From Actinokineospora bangkokensis (lineage in GTDB: Bacteria; Actinomycetota; Actinomycetes; Mycobacteriales; Pseudonocardiaceae), in contig NZ_MKQR01000016.1 of the NCBI RefSeq assembly GCF_001940455.1, positions 279,125-343,124 of the forward strand: 64,000 nt of DNA, in the 5' to 3' direction. Positions 52,577 through 60,789 of the stretch are shown one piece after another. Made by a program: the position numbers and the translations under genes. Numbering within the stretch: the stretch's first letter is position 1; each line of letters begins with the position of its first letter. The notes below the pieces were generated by a model, which was given only the letters and a program-made list of their open reading frames with translations, was not told where the DNA came from and searched no databases.

Positions 52577-54787
52577 ATGTGGGCGCACAGTCCGAGTGAG
52601 GTGTCCGGTGCGCTGCATGGGCTTGCTGATCACGTGCGTTCGACCGCTCGGTGGGCGCGGGTGTTCGCCGAGCCTTTCGGCGCGGGGGACCTGGCGTGGG
52701 AGTTGGGGCTGGTGCATGACGCGGGTAAGGCGCGTTGTGCGTGGCAGGAGGGGTTGCTCGCCGCGGGGACGTCGGGTGGCAGGGTGGGTGTACCGCACAA
52801 GGAGGTCGGGGCGTCGTTCATCGCGCCGCGGGCGGGGGTGGCGGCGATGGCGGTTCTGGGTCACCATGGCGGGTTGCATTCGCGGAGTTGGCTGCTTCGG
52901 TTGTTGCGGGATTCGGATTCCGAGGATGTGGGTGAGGTGATGGCCCGGTTCTTCGAGGTGGTTCCGGAGGCCGCTTGTCTTGATTCGGGGGTGTCGCCTG
53001 TGCCGTCGGGGTGGGGGAAGGACCCTTTGGTGTGGGAGATGGGGGTGCGGATGGTGTTCTCGGCGTTGGTGGATGCCGACCATCTCGACACCGCGGCGCA
53101 TTTCGAGGGTTTGGACACCGTCCGGGTGGCGGCGCAGGTGGACATGGGTGTGTTGCGTGACCGGTTCGAGGGCGCGCGTTCCGAGCGGTTCTCCGGTGTG
53201 GTCCCGTCGCTGGTCAACGAGATCAGGTCGTCTCTGTACGCGCGGGTTGTGGGGGCTGCTGGCGGTGGGCGTGGCATTTACCGGCTGCCGGCGCCGACGG
53301 GGTCGGGGAAGACTGTTTCCTCGGCGGGGTTCGCCTTGCACCATGCTGCGCGCCACAGGATGTCGCGGGTGGTGGTCGCGGTCCCGTTCACGACGATCAC
53401 CTCACAGAACGCCCAGGTATACCGTGACTTGTTGGGCCCGGAGGTGGTGTTGGAGCACCACTCGAACGCTGAGTTCGACGGCCGAGATCTGCGGTTGGCG
53501 GCGGAGAACTGGGACGCGCCGTTCGTGGTCACCACTACCGTGCAGTTGTTCGACTCGTTGTTCGGTCGCAAGCCTGCTCGCTCGCGGAAGCTGCACAGGT
53601 TGGCCAATGCGGTGATCGTGCTTGATGAGGTGCAGGCGTTGCCGTTGTCGCTGCTGGGGCCGATCCTCGATGGTCTCCGGCTGCTGTGCCGCCACTTCGG
53701 GGCGACGGTGCTGTTGGCCTCGGCAACCCAACCACCGTTCGAGCGGCTTGCGGTGTGGAAGTCCCTGGACGTGGTCGAACTGGGGGGTGACGCGGTCGCG
53801 CTGTCGACGGGTCTGCGGCGCGCGGCGTATGAGTGGAGGCTCGATCCGAGGCCGACCACGGACCAGATCGCCGCCGAGGCCGCCGAGGTGGGGCAGGCGC
53901 TGGTGGTGGTCAACACGGTGCCCCAGGCGCGGGCGATGGTCCGCGCGGTGGCTGCGGTGGCGGCGGCGTCGGCGACGGTGCTGCACCTGTCGACAAGGAT
54001 GGTTCCCGTCCACCGGGACAGGGTGTTGGCCCAGGCATGTGACCTGGTGAAGTCGGGGGACCCGGTGCTGTTGGTGTCGACCCAACTCGTCGAGGCCGGG
54101 GTCGATGTGGACTTCCCTGTCGTGTTCCGGGCCTTGGCGCCTGCGGAGTCGTTGCAGCAGGCGGCAGGACGGGCCAACCGTGAAGGCAGGCGTTCCGGGT
54201 TGGGCAGGGTTGTGGTGTTCGATGCCGAGGGCACCACGATCCCCGCGTTCTACCGGGCCGGTGTCGCCAAGACCCTGGCGTTCTTCGGGCCCGGCAAGGC
54301 CGATCCCGGCGACCCGCAGGTGTTGGCCCGCTACTACGCGAGCCTCTACTCCGCCCTCAACGTCGATGCCGATCCCCGGGCTGTGGAGATTCAGCGCAAT
54401 CGCGGTGCGCTGGACTACCTGGCTGTCGCCGAGGGCCCGGTCACCGGGTTGGGTGACGCGGACCGCCCTCTGCGCGACTCCCGATTGGCGTTCCGCATGA
54501 TCGACGAGGACCAGGTCACGGTGGTGGTCACCGACTACGACAACAACGACGAGGTCCGGGAGTGCCTGCGCCGGGTCCGTGCGGGCGACGGCCCGCTGGG
54601 GGCGCTGGTGCGGCGCATGCGCCCGTACATGCTCTCCCTGCCCCGTTCTGTCGCCTCCAGACCGGAGGTGGCCAGTCTGCTCCGCCCGGTCGTCGCAGGG
54701 CAGAGGGACCTGTGGGAGTGGGTCGGTCACTACGACCAGTTAGTGGGACTCGACGACGGTGACACGAGCGAGGAGACAGTGTGGTGA
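52577..54787 (+). CDS. cas3: CRISPR-associated helicase-nuclease Cas3 (type I-C)
   Basis: GTG at 52574 and ATG at 52577 are adjacent; ATG is taken, giving 736 residues. The N-terminal HD nuclease has LGLVHDAGKA (HD at about 47-48) and LGHHGGLHSRSW. The superfamily 2 helicase follows: RLPAPTGSGKTVSSAGFAL (Walker A near 238), VIVLDEVQALPLSLLGPILD (DEVQ box near 350), LLASATQPP, and LLVSTQLVEAGVDVDFPVVF with QQAAGRANREGR (motif VI). Cas3 is recruited by target-bound Cascade and degrades one DNA strand. All catalytic motifs are intact. It heads the cas operon. Confidence 0.95.
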   Translation: MWAHSPSEVSGALHGLADHVRSTARWARVFAEPFGAGDLAWELGLVHDAGKARCAWQEGLLAAGTSGGRVGVPHKEVGASFIAPRAGVAAMAVLGHHGGLHSRSWLLRLLRDSDSEDVGEVMARFFEVVPEAACLDSGVSPVPSGWGKDPLVWEMGVRMVFSALVDADHLDTAAHFEGLDTVRVAAQVDMGVLRDRFEGARSERFSGVVPSLVNEIRSSLYARVVGAAGGGRGIYRLPAPTGSGKTVSSAGFALHHAARHRMSRVVVAVPFTTITSQNAQVYRDLLGPEVVLEHHSNAEFDGRDLRLAAENWDAPFVVTTTVQLFDSLFGRKPARSRKLHRLANAVIVLDEVQALPLSLLGPILDGLRLLCRHFGATVLLASATQPPFERLAVWKSLDVVELGGDAVALSTGLRRAAYEWRLDPRPTTDQIAAEAAEVGQALVVVNTVPQARAMVRAVAAVAAASATVLHLSTRMVPVHRDRVLAQACDLVKSGDPVLLVSTQLVEAGVDVDFPVVFRALAPAESLQQAAGRANREGRRSGLGRVVVFDAEGTTIPAFYRAGVAKTLAFFGPGKADPGDPQVLARYYASLYSALNVDADPRAVEIQRNRGALDYLAVAEGPVTGLGDADRPLRDSRLAFRMIDEDQVTVVVTDYDNNDEVRECLRRVRAGDGPLGALVRRMRPYMLSLPRSVASRPEVASLLRPVVAGQRDLWEWVGHYDQLVGLDDGDTSEETVW

Positions 54788-55446
54788 CCACGAGTCTGCC
54801 GACATCACCCTCCGGGGCACCTCCGGTGGTGGTGCAGGTGTGGGGTGACGGGGCGCTGTTCACCCGACCGGAACTGAAGGTGGAGCGGGTGACCTACCCG
54901 GTGATGACCCCCTCCGCCGCCGTGGGGGTGCTGGAGTCGATCTTCTGGAAGCCGGAGTTAGACTGGCGGGTGGTCGCCATCGAGGTCCTCAATGAGATCA
55001 AGCAGTTCACCCAGCGTCGCAACGAGACCACGGACCTCGCCTCGCTCGCGGACGCCGCGACCGGGCGGCGCACGATCGACACCGCCGCGCACCGGGTGCA
55101 GCGCAACGCGGTGTGCCTGCGTGATGTCGCCTACCGCATCCACGCCCACGTCGACCTGCGCTCGCACGCGACCAAGCCAGAGGCCGCCTACCGCGATCAG
55201 TTCCGTAGACGGGTGACCCGGGGCAGTTGCTTCTCCCAGCCCTACCTGGGCACTCGGGAGTTCAGCGCCTTCTTCGGCGACCCCGACGACCGGGCACCCC
55301 TGCCCCGCAGCGAGGACCTGGGAATCATGCTGCACAGCGTGGACCACAGCCACACTCCCGCACGGTTCTCCTGGTTCACGGCCCGCCTGCAGGACGGTGT
55401 GCTGCACGTCCCCGCCCAGGGGATCCCCGGGAACCAGGTGGTCTGA
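54781..55446 (+). CDS. cas5c: Cas5c, crRNA-processing endoribonuclease
   Basis: Two tandem GTG codons (54781, 54784) follow GAGGAG; the first gives 221 residues. The RAMP fold is shown by VVVQVWGDGALFTRPELKVE and RVTYPVMTPSAAVGVLESIF. The family-typical segment ATKPEAAYRDQFRRRVTRGS is next, then CFSQPYLGTREFSAFFG. In type I-C, Cas5c replaces Cas6: it cuts the repeat at the base of the hairpin and stays on the 5' handle. The handle of these repeats would be AGGATCGCAAC. It overlaps cas3 by 7 bases and cas8c by one. Confidence 0.93.
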   Translation: MVTTSLPTSPSGAPPVVVQVWGDGALFTRPELKVERVTYPVMTPSAAVGVLESIFWKPELDWRVVAIEVLNEIKQFTQRRNETTDLASLADAATGRRTIDTAAHRVQRNAVCLRDVAYRIHAHVDLRSHATKPEAAYRDQFRRRVTRGSCFSQPYLGTREFSAFFGDPDDRAPLPRSEDLGIMLHSVDHSHTPARFSWFTARLQDGVLHVPAQGIPGNQVV

Positions 55447-57233
55447 TGCTGCTGCAACGACTGGCCGAACACGCCCGCCAGGACACCACTACCCGGCCGT
55501 TCCACCGGCCCCGAGCGTTTCAGTGGCAGCTGCGCATCCGGCTCGACGGCACACTCGCCGGCGACCGGGTCGAGTCGATCCAGACCCTCGACGCCAAGGG
55601 CAGACTCCAGGGCATTCCGCACACCGTCCCCGCCATCGTCCGCACGGTCGGGGTGGCGGCCAACCTTGCCGCCGACGACGCCCAGTACGTCCTGGGTTGG
55701 GGTGATGACACCACCCGACCGGAGCGGGTCGCCCGCTGCCACACCGCGTTCGTCGACCTCACCCGGCGGTGGGCGGCCAGTCCCGAGGGCCGGGACGACC
55801 CGATCGCCGCCGCGGTGGACGCGTTCTACCGCTCCGGCGCCCTCGCCACCGTGCCCCGCGACCCGGACGTCGCCGCCAAGCACGGAGTCCTGCTCACCGT
55901 CGAGGACGGGGCGGGGGTCACCCACGCCTACGACGCCCCCTCGATAAGCAGGTTCTGGGAGGGCGAGGTCGCTCGGCGCAAGGCTGGCAAGGACACAGCG
56001 GGTACGGGGCTGTGCCTGGTCTGCGGCACGGTGCGGCCGCTGCTGGACACCTTGCCCAGCAAGGTGCCCTCCAAGCTCGTGCCCGGAGCCAGCAATGACG
56101 CGGCGTTGGTCAGCGTCAACGAGCGGGTGTTCGGCTACGACCTGGGCATCCGACTGGCCAGCACACCGATCTGCATCCCCTGTGGTGAAGCGGTCTCCGC
56201 TGGCCTGGTCCGGGTGTTGTCCTCTCCGCACAGTGTCCGCCATAGTGGGCAGGACAGCTGCCTGGCCTGGTGGACGACCGAGCCCAGCGAGTTCGATCCG
56301 CTGAGCCTGGTCCTCGACGCCGATCCCGACGCGGTGACCACCCACCTTGAGACCGTCCACCGCGGCCATCCCACTCGTGCAGGCATCGAGCACGCCCAGT
56401 TCTGCGCGGTGACCGTCGGGGGCAACATCGCGCGGATCATGGTGAGGGACTGGTTGCAGATGCCGTTGCCGCAACTCGACGCCCGCATCAGCAGCTGGTT
56501 CGACGACCAGCGCGTGACCCCCGCCCGCGCCAGCGAACACGAGTACCAACCGCTGCAGCGGTTGGTACTGGTCTGCGGCAGGTGGTTGCGCCGCGAGAAG
56601 CGGTACGTCTTCCTCGAGGCCAAGGGCGCCGACCGGCCAGCCGGTGTCGAGCGTGACCTGCTGCGGGCGGCCATCCGTGGGACCCCGCCACCGGCGTCGC
56701 TGCTGGTCCACGTGATCAACCGGGTCCGCAGCGACGGCCACCTGGACACCGCGCGAGCAGGGCTGATCCGCCTGTGCCTCGTCCGATCCCCCCTCACCTC
56801 GGAGACACCGTTGCCTGGCCTGGATCCCACCAACACCGACCCCTTCTACGTCGCAGGACGCGTATTCGCGGTGTTGGAGGCCATCCAGCACGCGGCCTCC
56901 GACGGCAAGCTCAACACCACCTACGGCGACCGGTACTTCGCCGGGGCCATCACCACCCCGCGCGCAGCAATCGTCAACGGCCGCAAAGACGCCAACGCCT
57001 GGCTGCGAAAACTCCGCAGGAGCAACCCCGGGGCCGCGGTGAACAACGAGAAGGCCCTCGACGAACTCTTCGGCCTGCTCGACAGCACAGCCATCCCCGG
57101 CCACGCCTCCCTGCCCCAGCAGGGCCAGTTCCTGCTCGGCTACCACCACCAACGCGCCCACCGCTTCCAGACCATTCGCGGGGCCACCGCCACCGACACC
57201 CCGAGCACCGACAACCAGGAGCACCACGCATGA
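55446..57233 (+). CDS. cas8c: Cas8c (Csd1), large Cascade subunit
   Basis: ATG at 55446 (TGATG overlap with cas5c) gives 595 residues, the usual size. Family features are the start MLLQRLAEHARQD, a zinc-finger pair CLVCG and CIPCGE in the middle, and a helical C-terminal domain. Cas8c recognises the PAM (TTC in most I-C systems) and stabilises the R-loop. The C-terminal 140 codons probably also encode a separate small subunit from an internal start (see 56811). The stop overlaps the cas7 start (ATGA). Confidence 0.93.
   Translation: MLLQRLAEHARQDTTTRPFHRPRAFQWQLRIRLDGTLAGDRVESIQTLDAKGRLQGIPHTVPAIVRTVGVAANLAADDAQYVLGWGDDTTRPERVARCHTAFVDLTRRWAASPEGRDDPIAAAVDAFYRSGALATVPRDPDVAAKHGVLLTVEDGAGVTHAYDAPSISRFWEGEVARRKAGKDTAGTGLCLVCGTVRPLLDTLPSKVPSKLVPGASNDAALVSVNERVFGYDLGIRLASTPICIPCGEAVSAGLVRVLSSPHSVRHSGQDSCLAWWTTEPSEFDPLSLVLDADPDAVTTHLETVHRGHPTRAGIEHAQFCAVTVGGNIARIMVRDWLQMPLPQLDARISSWFDDQRVTPARASEHEYQPLQRLVLVCGRWLRREKRYVFLEAKGADRPAGVERDLLRAAIRGTPPPASLLVHVINRVRSDGHLDTARAGLIRLCLVRSPLTSETPLPGLDPTNTDPFYVAGRVFAVLEAIQHAASDGKLNTTYGDRYFAGAITTPRAAIVNGRKDANAWLRKLRRSNPGAAVNNEKALDELFGLLDSTAIPGHASLPQQGQFLLGYHHQRAHRFQTIRGATATDTPSTDNQEHHA
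56811..57233 (+). CDS. cas11c: Cas11c small subunit from an internal start within cas8c (predicted)
   Basis: In type I-C systems the small subunit is known to be made by internal initiation inside cas8c. Here an in-frame TTG at 56811 follows GGAG (56801-56804) at a spacing of 6 bases. It precedes DPTNTDPFYVAGRVFAVLEA, the region where known Cas11c proteins begin, and continues KLNTTYGDRYFAGAITTPRA to the cas8c stop. The product would have 140 residues, all-helical. The start is a prediction; the family fact is established. Confidence 0.65.
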   Translation: MPGLDPTNTDPFYVAGRVFAVLEAIQHAASDGKLNTTYGDRYFAGAITTPRAAIVNGRKDANAWLRKLRRSNPGAAVNNEKALDELFGLLDSTAIPGHASLPQQGQFLLGYHHQRAHRFQTIRGATATDTPSTDNQEHHA

Positions 57234-58114
57234 ACGCCCCCCACCTGGACCCGACCGTCCGCCACGACATCGTGTTCCTCTTCGACGTCACCGACGGCAA
57301 CCCCAACGGCGACCCCGACGCGGGGAACCGGCCCCGCACCGACGACGAGTCCGGACAAGGCCTGGTCACTGACGTCGCCCTCAAACGCAAGATCCGCGAC
57401 ACCCTCGCCCTCGCCGCTCCCGGGGAACCCCGCTACGGGATCTTCGTCGAGGCCGGGCACGCCCTCAACCCGCGCCTGGAAGCCTCCTACACCGCCACCG
57501 GCCTGACCCTCGGCGACAAGAAGATCACCGAGGACAAGGCCGCCCAGGCCCGCGCCTGGCTCTGCGACCGCTACGTCGACCTGCGCCTCTTCGGTGGCGT
57601 GCTCTCGGTCGGCAACACCGGCCGCCTGGGCCAGATCCGCGGCCCGCTGCAGGTCGGCATGGCCCGCAGCATCGACCCCGTCCTGCCCACCGACCACACC
57701 ATCACCCGGGTCACCCAGACCAAGCAGGCCGACATCGACAAGGGCGAGACCACCGAGATCGGCAGCAAGTGGACCGTCCCCTACGGTCTCTACCGCACCG
57801 AGCTGTACTACTCCGCCACCCGCGGCAGCCAAACCGGTGTCGACACCCGAGACCTCGAACTGCTGCACCGCTGCCTGGAGATGATGTTCGACCACGACCG
57901 CTCCGCCACCCGCGGCCGCCTCGCCCCCCGTGGCCTCTACGTCTTCAGCCACTCCGACGCCTTCGGCGCAGCACCCGCCCACCGACTCCTCGAACGCGTC
58001 CACGTCACCCGCCCCGACACCACCACCCCCGCTCGTGCGTTCACCGACTACACCGTGTCCATCGACGACGATGGACTGCCCACCGGGGTGACCCTGACCA
58101 AACTCATCGCCTGA
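57230..58114 (+). CDS. cas7c: Cas7c (Csd2), Cascade backbone
   Basis: The 294-residue RAMP protein has the start HDIVFLFDVTDGNPNGDPDA, NRPRTDDESGQGLVTDVALK, LRLFGGVLSVGN and KWTVPYGLYRTELYYSA, all typical of Csd2. Several copies coat the crRNA spacer. ATG at 57230 overlaps the cas8c stop. Confidence 0.95.
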   Translation: MNAPHLDPTVRHDIVFLFDVTDGNPNGDPDAGNRPRTDDESGQGLVTDVALKRKIRDTLALAAPGEPRYGIFVEAGHALNPRLEASYTATGLTLGDKKITEDKAAQARAWLCDRYVDLRLFGGVLSVGNTGRLGQIRGPLQVGMARSIDPVLPTDHTITRVTQTKQADIDKGETTEIGSKWTVPYGLYRTELYYSATRGSQTGVDTRDLELLHRCLEMMFDHDRSATRGRLAPRGLYVFSHSDAFGAAPAHRLLERVHVTRPDTTTPARAFTDYTVSIDDDGLPTGVTLTKLIA

Positions 58115-58122
58115 CTCCGATC

Positions 58123-58746
58123 GTGCAAGAAGACAGCACTCCCAGCATCCCCCTCTCGGCGCTGGAACACCACGCCTACTGCCCACGCCAAGCCGTCCTG
58201 ATCCACCTTGATGGCTACTTCGACGCCAACGTCGACACCATCCGTGGGGATCTCGCCCACGCCGCGGTCGACTCCGGTGGGCCAGGCAAGGACCGCGACG
58301 GCACGCGGGTGTGGCGGTCGCTGCCTGTGGTGAGCCACACCCTGCGGGTGCACGGTGTGTGCGACGTGGTTCGGTTCGAGTCGACCGGGCACGTCCCGGT
58401 CGAGCACAAGTCCGGTGCGTATCGACCTGGGGGACCGGCCGACGTCCAAGTCGCTGCTCAAGCGCTCTGCCTCAAAGAGATGTTCGGGACCCCGGTCCCG
58501 ACCGGCGTCATCTTCGCCGGCGCGGACCGCAGGCGCCACGTCGTCGACATCGACGCCCCGCTCCGGGCGCGGGTGGTCGAAACCACCCGCGCCCTGCGCG
58601 CCCTTTTGGCTGGCGTTTTCCTACCGGCCCCGGTCAACGATCGCCGCTGCCGCCGTTGTTCCCTGCGCGAAGGGTGCATGCCCGACGTTCCCGTCGACCC
58701 CGGAACGTTGTTCACTGCGCGACCGGAAGCGAGTTGGGATGACTGA
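58123..58746 (+). CDS. cas4: Cas4 exonuclease (adaptation)
   Basis: GTG at 58123, 8 bases after the cas7 stop, gives 207 residues. Four cluster cysteines are present: C20 (AYCPRQ) and C176, C179, C185 (CRRCSLREGC). The RecB-type nuclease motif appears as HGVCDVVRF and VPVEHKSGA, then VQVAAQALCL. Cas4 trims prespacers and selects those with a correct PAM. All catalytic residues are intact. The end overlaps cas1 by 8 bases. Confidence 0.92.
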   Translation: MQEDSTPSIPLSALEHHAYCPRQAVLIHLDGYFDANVDTIRGDLAHAAVDSGGPGKDRDGTRVWRSLPVVSHTLRVHGVCDVVRFESTGHVPVEHKSGAYRPGGPADVQVAAQALCLKEMFGTPVPTGVIFAGADRRRHVVDIDAPLRARVVETTRALRALLAGVFLPAPVNDRRCRRCSLREGCMPDVPVDPGTLFTARPEASWDD

Positions 58747-59754
58747 GCTTCTGCGGACTCTCTTCGCGACCACCGCGGGCACCCACCTGCAACTCGACGG
58801 TGACACGATCAGGATCATCCACCCAGAGCGGCCCGGCCGTCACCTGCTCCCCCTGGTCCGTTTGGACCACGTCGTCGCCTGGAACGGGGTGACCATCACC
58901 GACGACCTCCTGCATCGCTGTGCCGCGGATAGCCGATCGGTCACCTGGGTGACGCGCAACGGCCGTTTCCTCGCACGCACGAGTGGCCCCATCACAGGCA
59001 ATCCCCACCTGCGCCTGGCCCAGTACCGGGCCCACGATGACCCGTCCCACCGATTGCATCTGGCCCGCACCTTCGTCGCAGGCAAGTTGCATAACTACCG
59101 CCAACTGCTCCTGCGCGCGGCCCGCGACAGCACTGGCGCTCATCAGACCCGGCTGCGCGCCATCGCCGAGCACCATGCCGCCGCCCTCACCCGTCTCGCC
59201 GAAACTCGTAGCCTCGACGAGGTGCTCGGCATCGAGGGCAACGCCGCGCGCAGATACTTCCAGAACCTGGCCTTGCTCGCCCCAGGCGCTTTCCCCGGCC
59301 GGTCTCGACAACCGCCAACAGACCCGATCAACTGTCTGCTTTCCTTCGGGTACGGCATGCTCCGCGTCGCCGTTCACGGTGCGCTCGAACAAGTCGGTCT
59401 CGATCCCTATCTCGGCTACCTGCACGGCATTAGACCCGCGAAACCCGCTCTCGCACTCGACCTCATGGAGGAACATCGACACTGCTTGTCGACCGCTTCG
59501 TCCTCACCCTGCACAACCGAGGCCAACTCCACCGCCGCCACACCGAGGAACTACCAGGAGGCGCAGTCCAACTCACCGACCAAGGCCGCACCTTCTTCCT
59601 CGAACAATGGTCGAAGGCCAGAGCTCGGACGTGGCACCACGCCCCGCTCAACCGCGAGATCCCCGCCGCACTGCTCCCCCTGATCCAAGCCCGTCTCCTC
59701 GCTCGACACCTCCGCGGCGACACCCACACCTACCAACCCTGGACGTTGACCTGA
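58739..59754 (+). pseudogene. cas1: Cas1 integrase, frameshifted near its C-terminus
   Basis: ATG at 58739 opens a normal Cas1: LRTLFATTAGTHLQLDGDTI, LGIEGNAARRYF (Glu166), YLHGIRPAKPALALDLMEE (His229, Asp241). All three metal-binding residues are therefore encoded. After CATCGA (59474-59479) the reading shifts by one base. The expected C-terminus, LLVDRFVLTLHNRGQLHRRH and later TFFLEQWSKARARTWHHAPL, RHLRGDTHTYQPWTLT, runs in the -1 frame from CTG 59482 to TGA 59752-59754. Restoring one base gives 338 residues, the family length. No slippery heptamer is present. As it stands, the product ends in about 65 aberrant residues (stop near 59683). A real mutation, or a sequencing error, is possible. 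Confidence 0.88.
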
Positions 59755-60044
59755 TGGAACTGCTCATCACCTACGACGTCGACACCACCACCCCCGCAGG
59801 CCAACGTCGTCTGCGCCAGGTGGCCAAAGCGTGCGAAGGAGCCGGTCACCGCGTGCAGAAGTCCGTTTTCGAGGTCGTCTGCGACCCCGCACAACGACTG
59901 CGGCTCGAGGCAACCCTCACAGAGCTGATCAACCCCCGAACCGACTCCATTCGCATATACCAGCTCACCAAGGGAACCCTCGCCACCGCACGACACCTCG
60001 GCGCGGCAACCAACCCCGGCCATCACGACCCACTGGTCTTCTAG
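59754..60044 (+). CDS. cas2: Cas2, adaptation complex subunit
   Basis: ATG at 59754 overlaps the end of the restored cas1 frame (TGATG), giving 96 residues. MELLITYDVDTTTPAG has the conserved Asp8; VAKACEGAGHRVQKSVFEVV is the usual second motif and SIRIYQLT the beta strand. Cas2 dimers hold two Cas1 dimers. The gene is intact. The overlap with the shifted cas1 frame supports the view that cas1 was recently in one frame. Confidence 0.93.
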   Translation: MELLITYDVDTTTPAGQRRLRQVAKACEGAGHRVQKSVFEVVCDPAQRLRLEATLTELINPRTDSIRIYQLTKGTLATARHLGAATNPGHHDPLVF

Positions 60045-60173
60045 ATCGCGAAGGCGTGAGCGCACTCCCGCACGCACGCATCACCAAGCGCTCTCCGGCA
60101 CCGCCGGAATCATCTCGCTGCTTCAAACGGCCAGCGCCACCCGCGACCCGATAGGTCTCAGCGTCCAGAACAC

Positions 60174-60789
60174 GTTGCGATCCTCGCTGGCCCCGGAGGG
60201 CCAGCGCTGCGTCCACACGTACAGGTCGGGGGCGGCGGAGCCGCGGCTGTTGCGATCCTCGCTGGCCCCGGGGGGGCGCTGCTGCCTGCTGCCCGTCCCG
60301 GACCAGCCAGGCGCGGGAGTTGCGATCCTCGCTGGCCCCGGAGGGCCAGCGCTGCGCCCGGTCTTCGGGTTGACCCCGCCATCGACAACCTGTTGCGATC
60401 CTCGCTGGCCCCGGAGGGCCAGCGCTGCCGGATCACCAGGTGGCACCCCATGTCGGCGCCGACGTTGCGATCCTCGCTGGCCCCGGAGGGCCAGCGCTGC
60501 CGCGGGTGTCGCCCGCGTGGAAGTCGAGGACGGTGTTGCGATCCTCGCTGGCCCCGGAGGGCCAGCGCTGCCCGTGGTGGCGGCGAGCAGCCACGCCTGC
60601 TTGACGTGGTTGCGATCCTCGCTGGCCCCGGAGGGCCAGCGCTGCGCGAACACCGACAGGTACACGGTGCACCTGCACCAGTTGCGATCCTCGCTGGCCC
60701 CGGAGGGCCAGCGCTGCTACGCGGTCACCGACACGGTCAACGTCGTGTTGTCGTTGCGATCCTCGCTGGCCCCGGAGGGCCAGCGCTGC
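60174..60789 (-). CRISPR. CRISPR array 2 (type I-C), 9 repeats, 8 spacers
   Basis: Repeats start at 60174, 60249, 60319, 60392, 60464, 60535, 60609, 60681 and 60753, each 37 bases. They differ from array 1 at two loop bases: GGCCCCGGAGGGCC in place of GGCCCGTGAGGGCC. The minus-strand loop is thus TCCG, not TCAC. The repeat at 60249-60285 has a degenerate second half (GGGGGGGCGCTGCTGC) and could not form the hairpin. Spacers are 33-38 bases. Spacer 60572-60608 contains the 35-base spacer that is duplicated in array 1 plus CC at one end. Orientation is minus, with the leader above 60789. A possible further decayed repeat ends at 60140. Confidence 0.96.

Noticed and set aside
50350-53356. Open frames across CRISPR array 1 with repeated ALALTGQRGSQ-like or WPSRASEDRN-like peptides
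   Set aside because: These are translations of the CRISPR repeat in different frames, not repeat proteins.
59474-59487. Programmed -1 frameshift site in cas1
   Set aside because: No slippery X-XXY-YYZ heptamer is present at the junction, and Cas1 genes are not known to use frameshifting.
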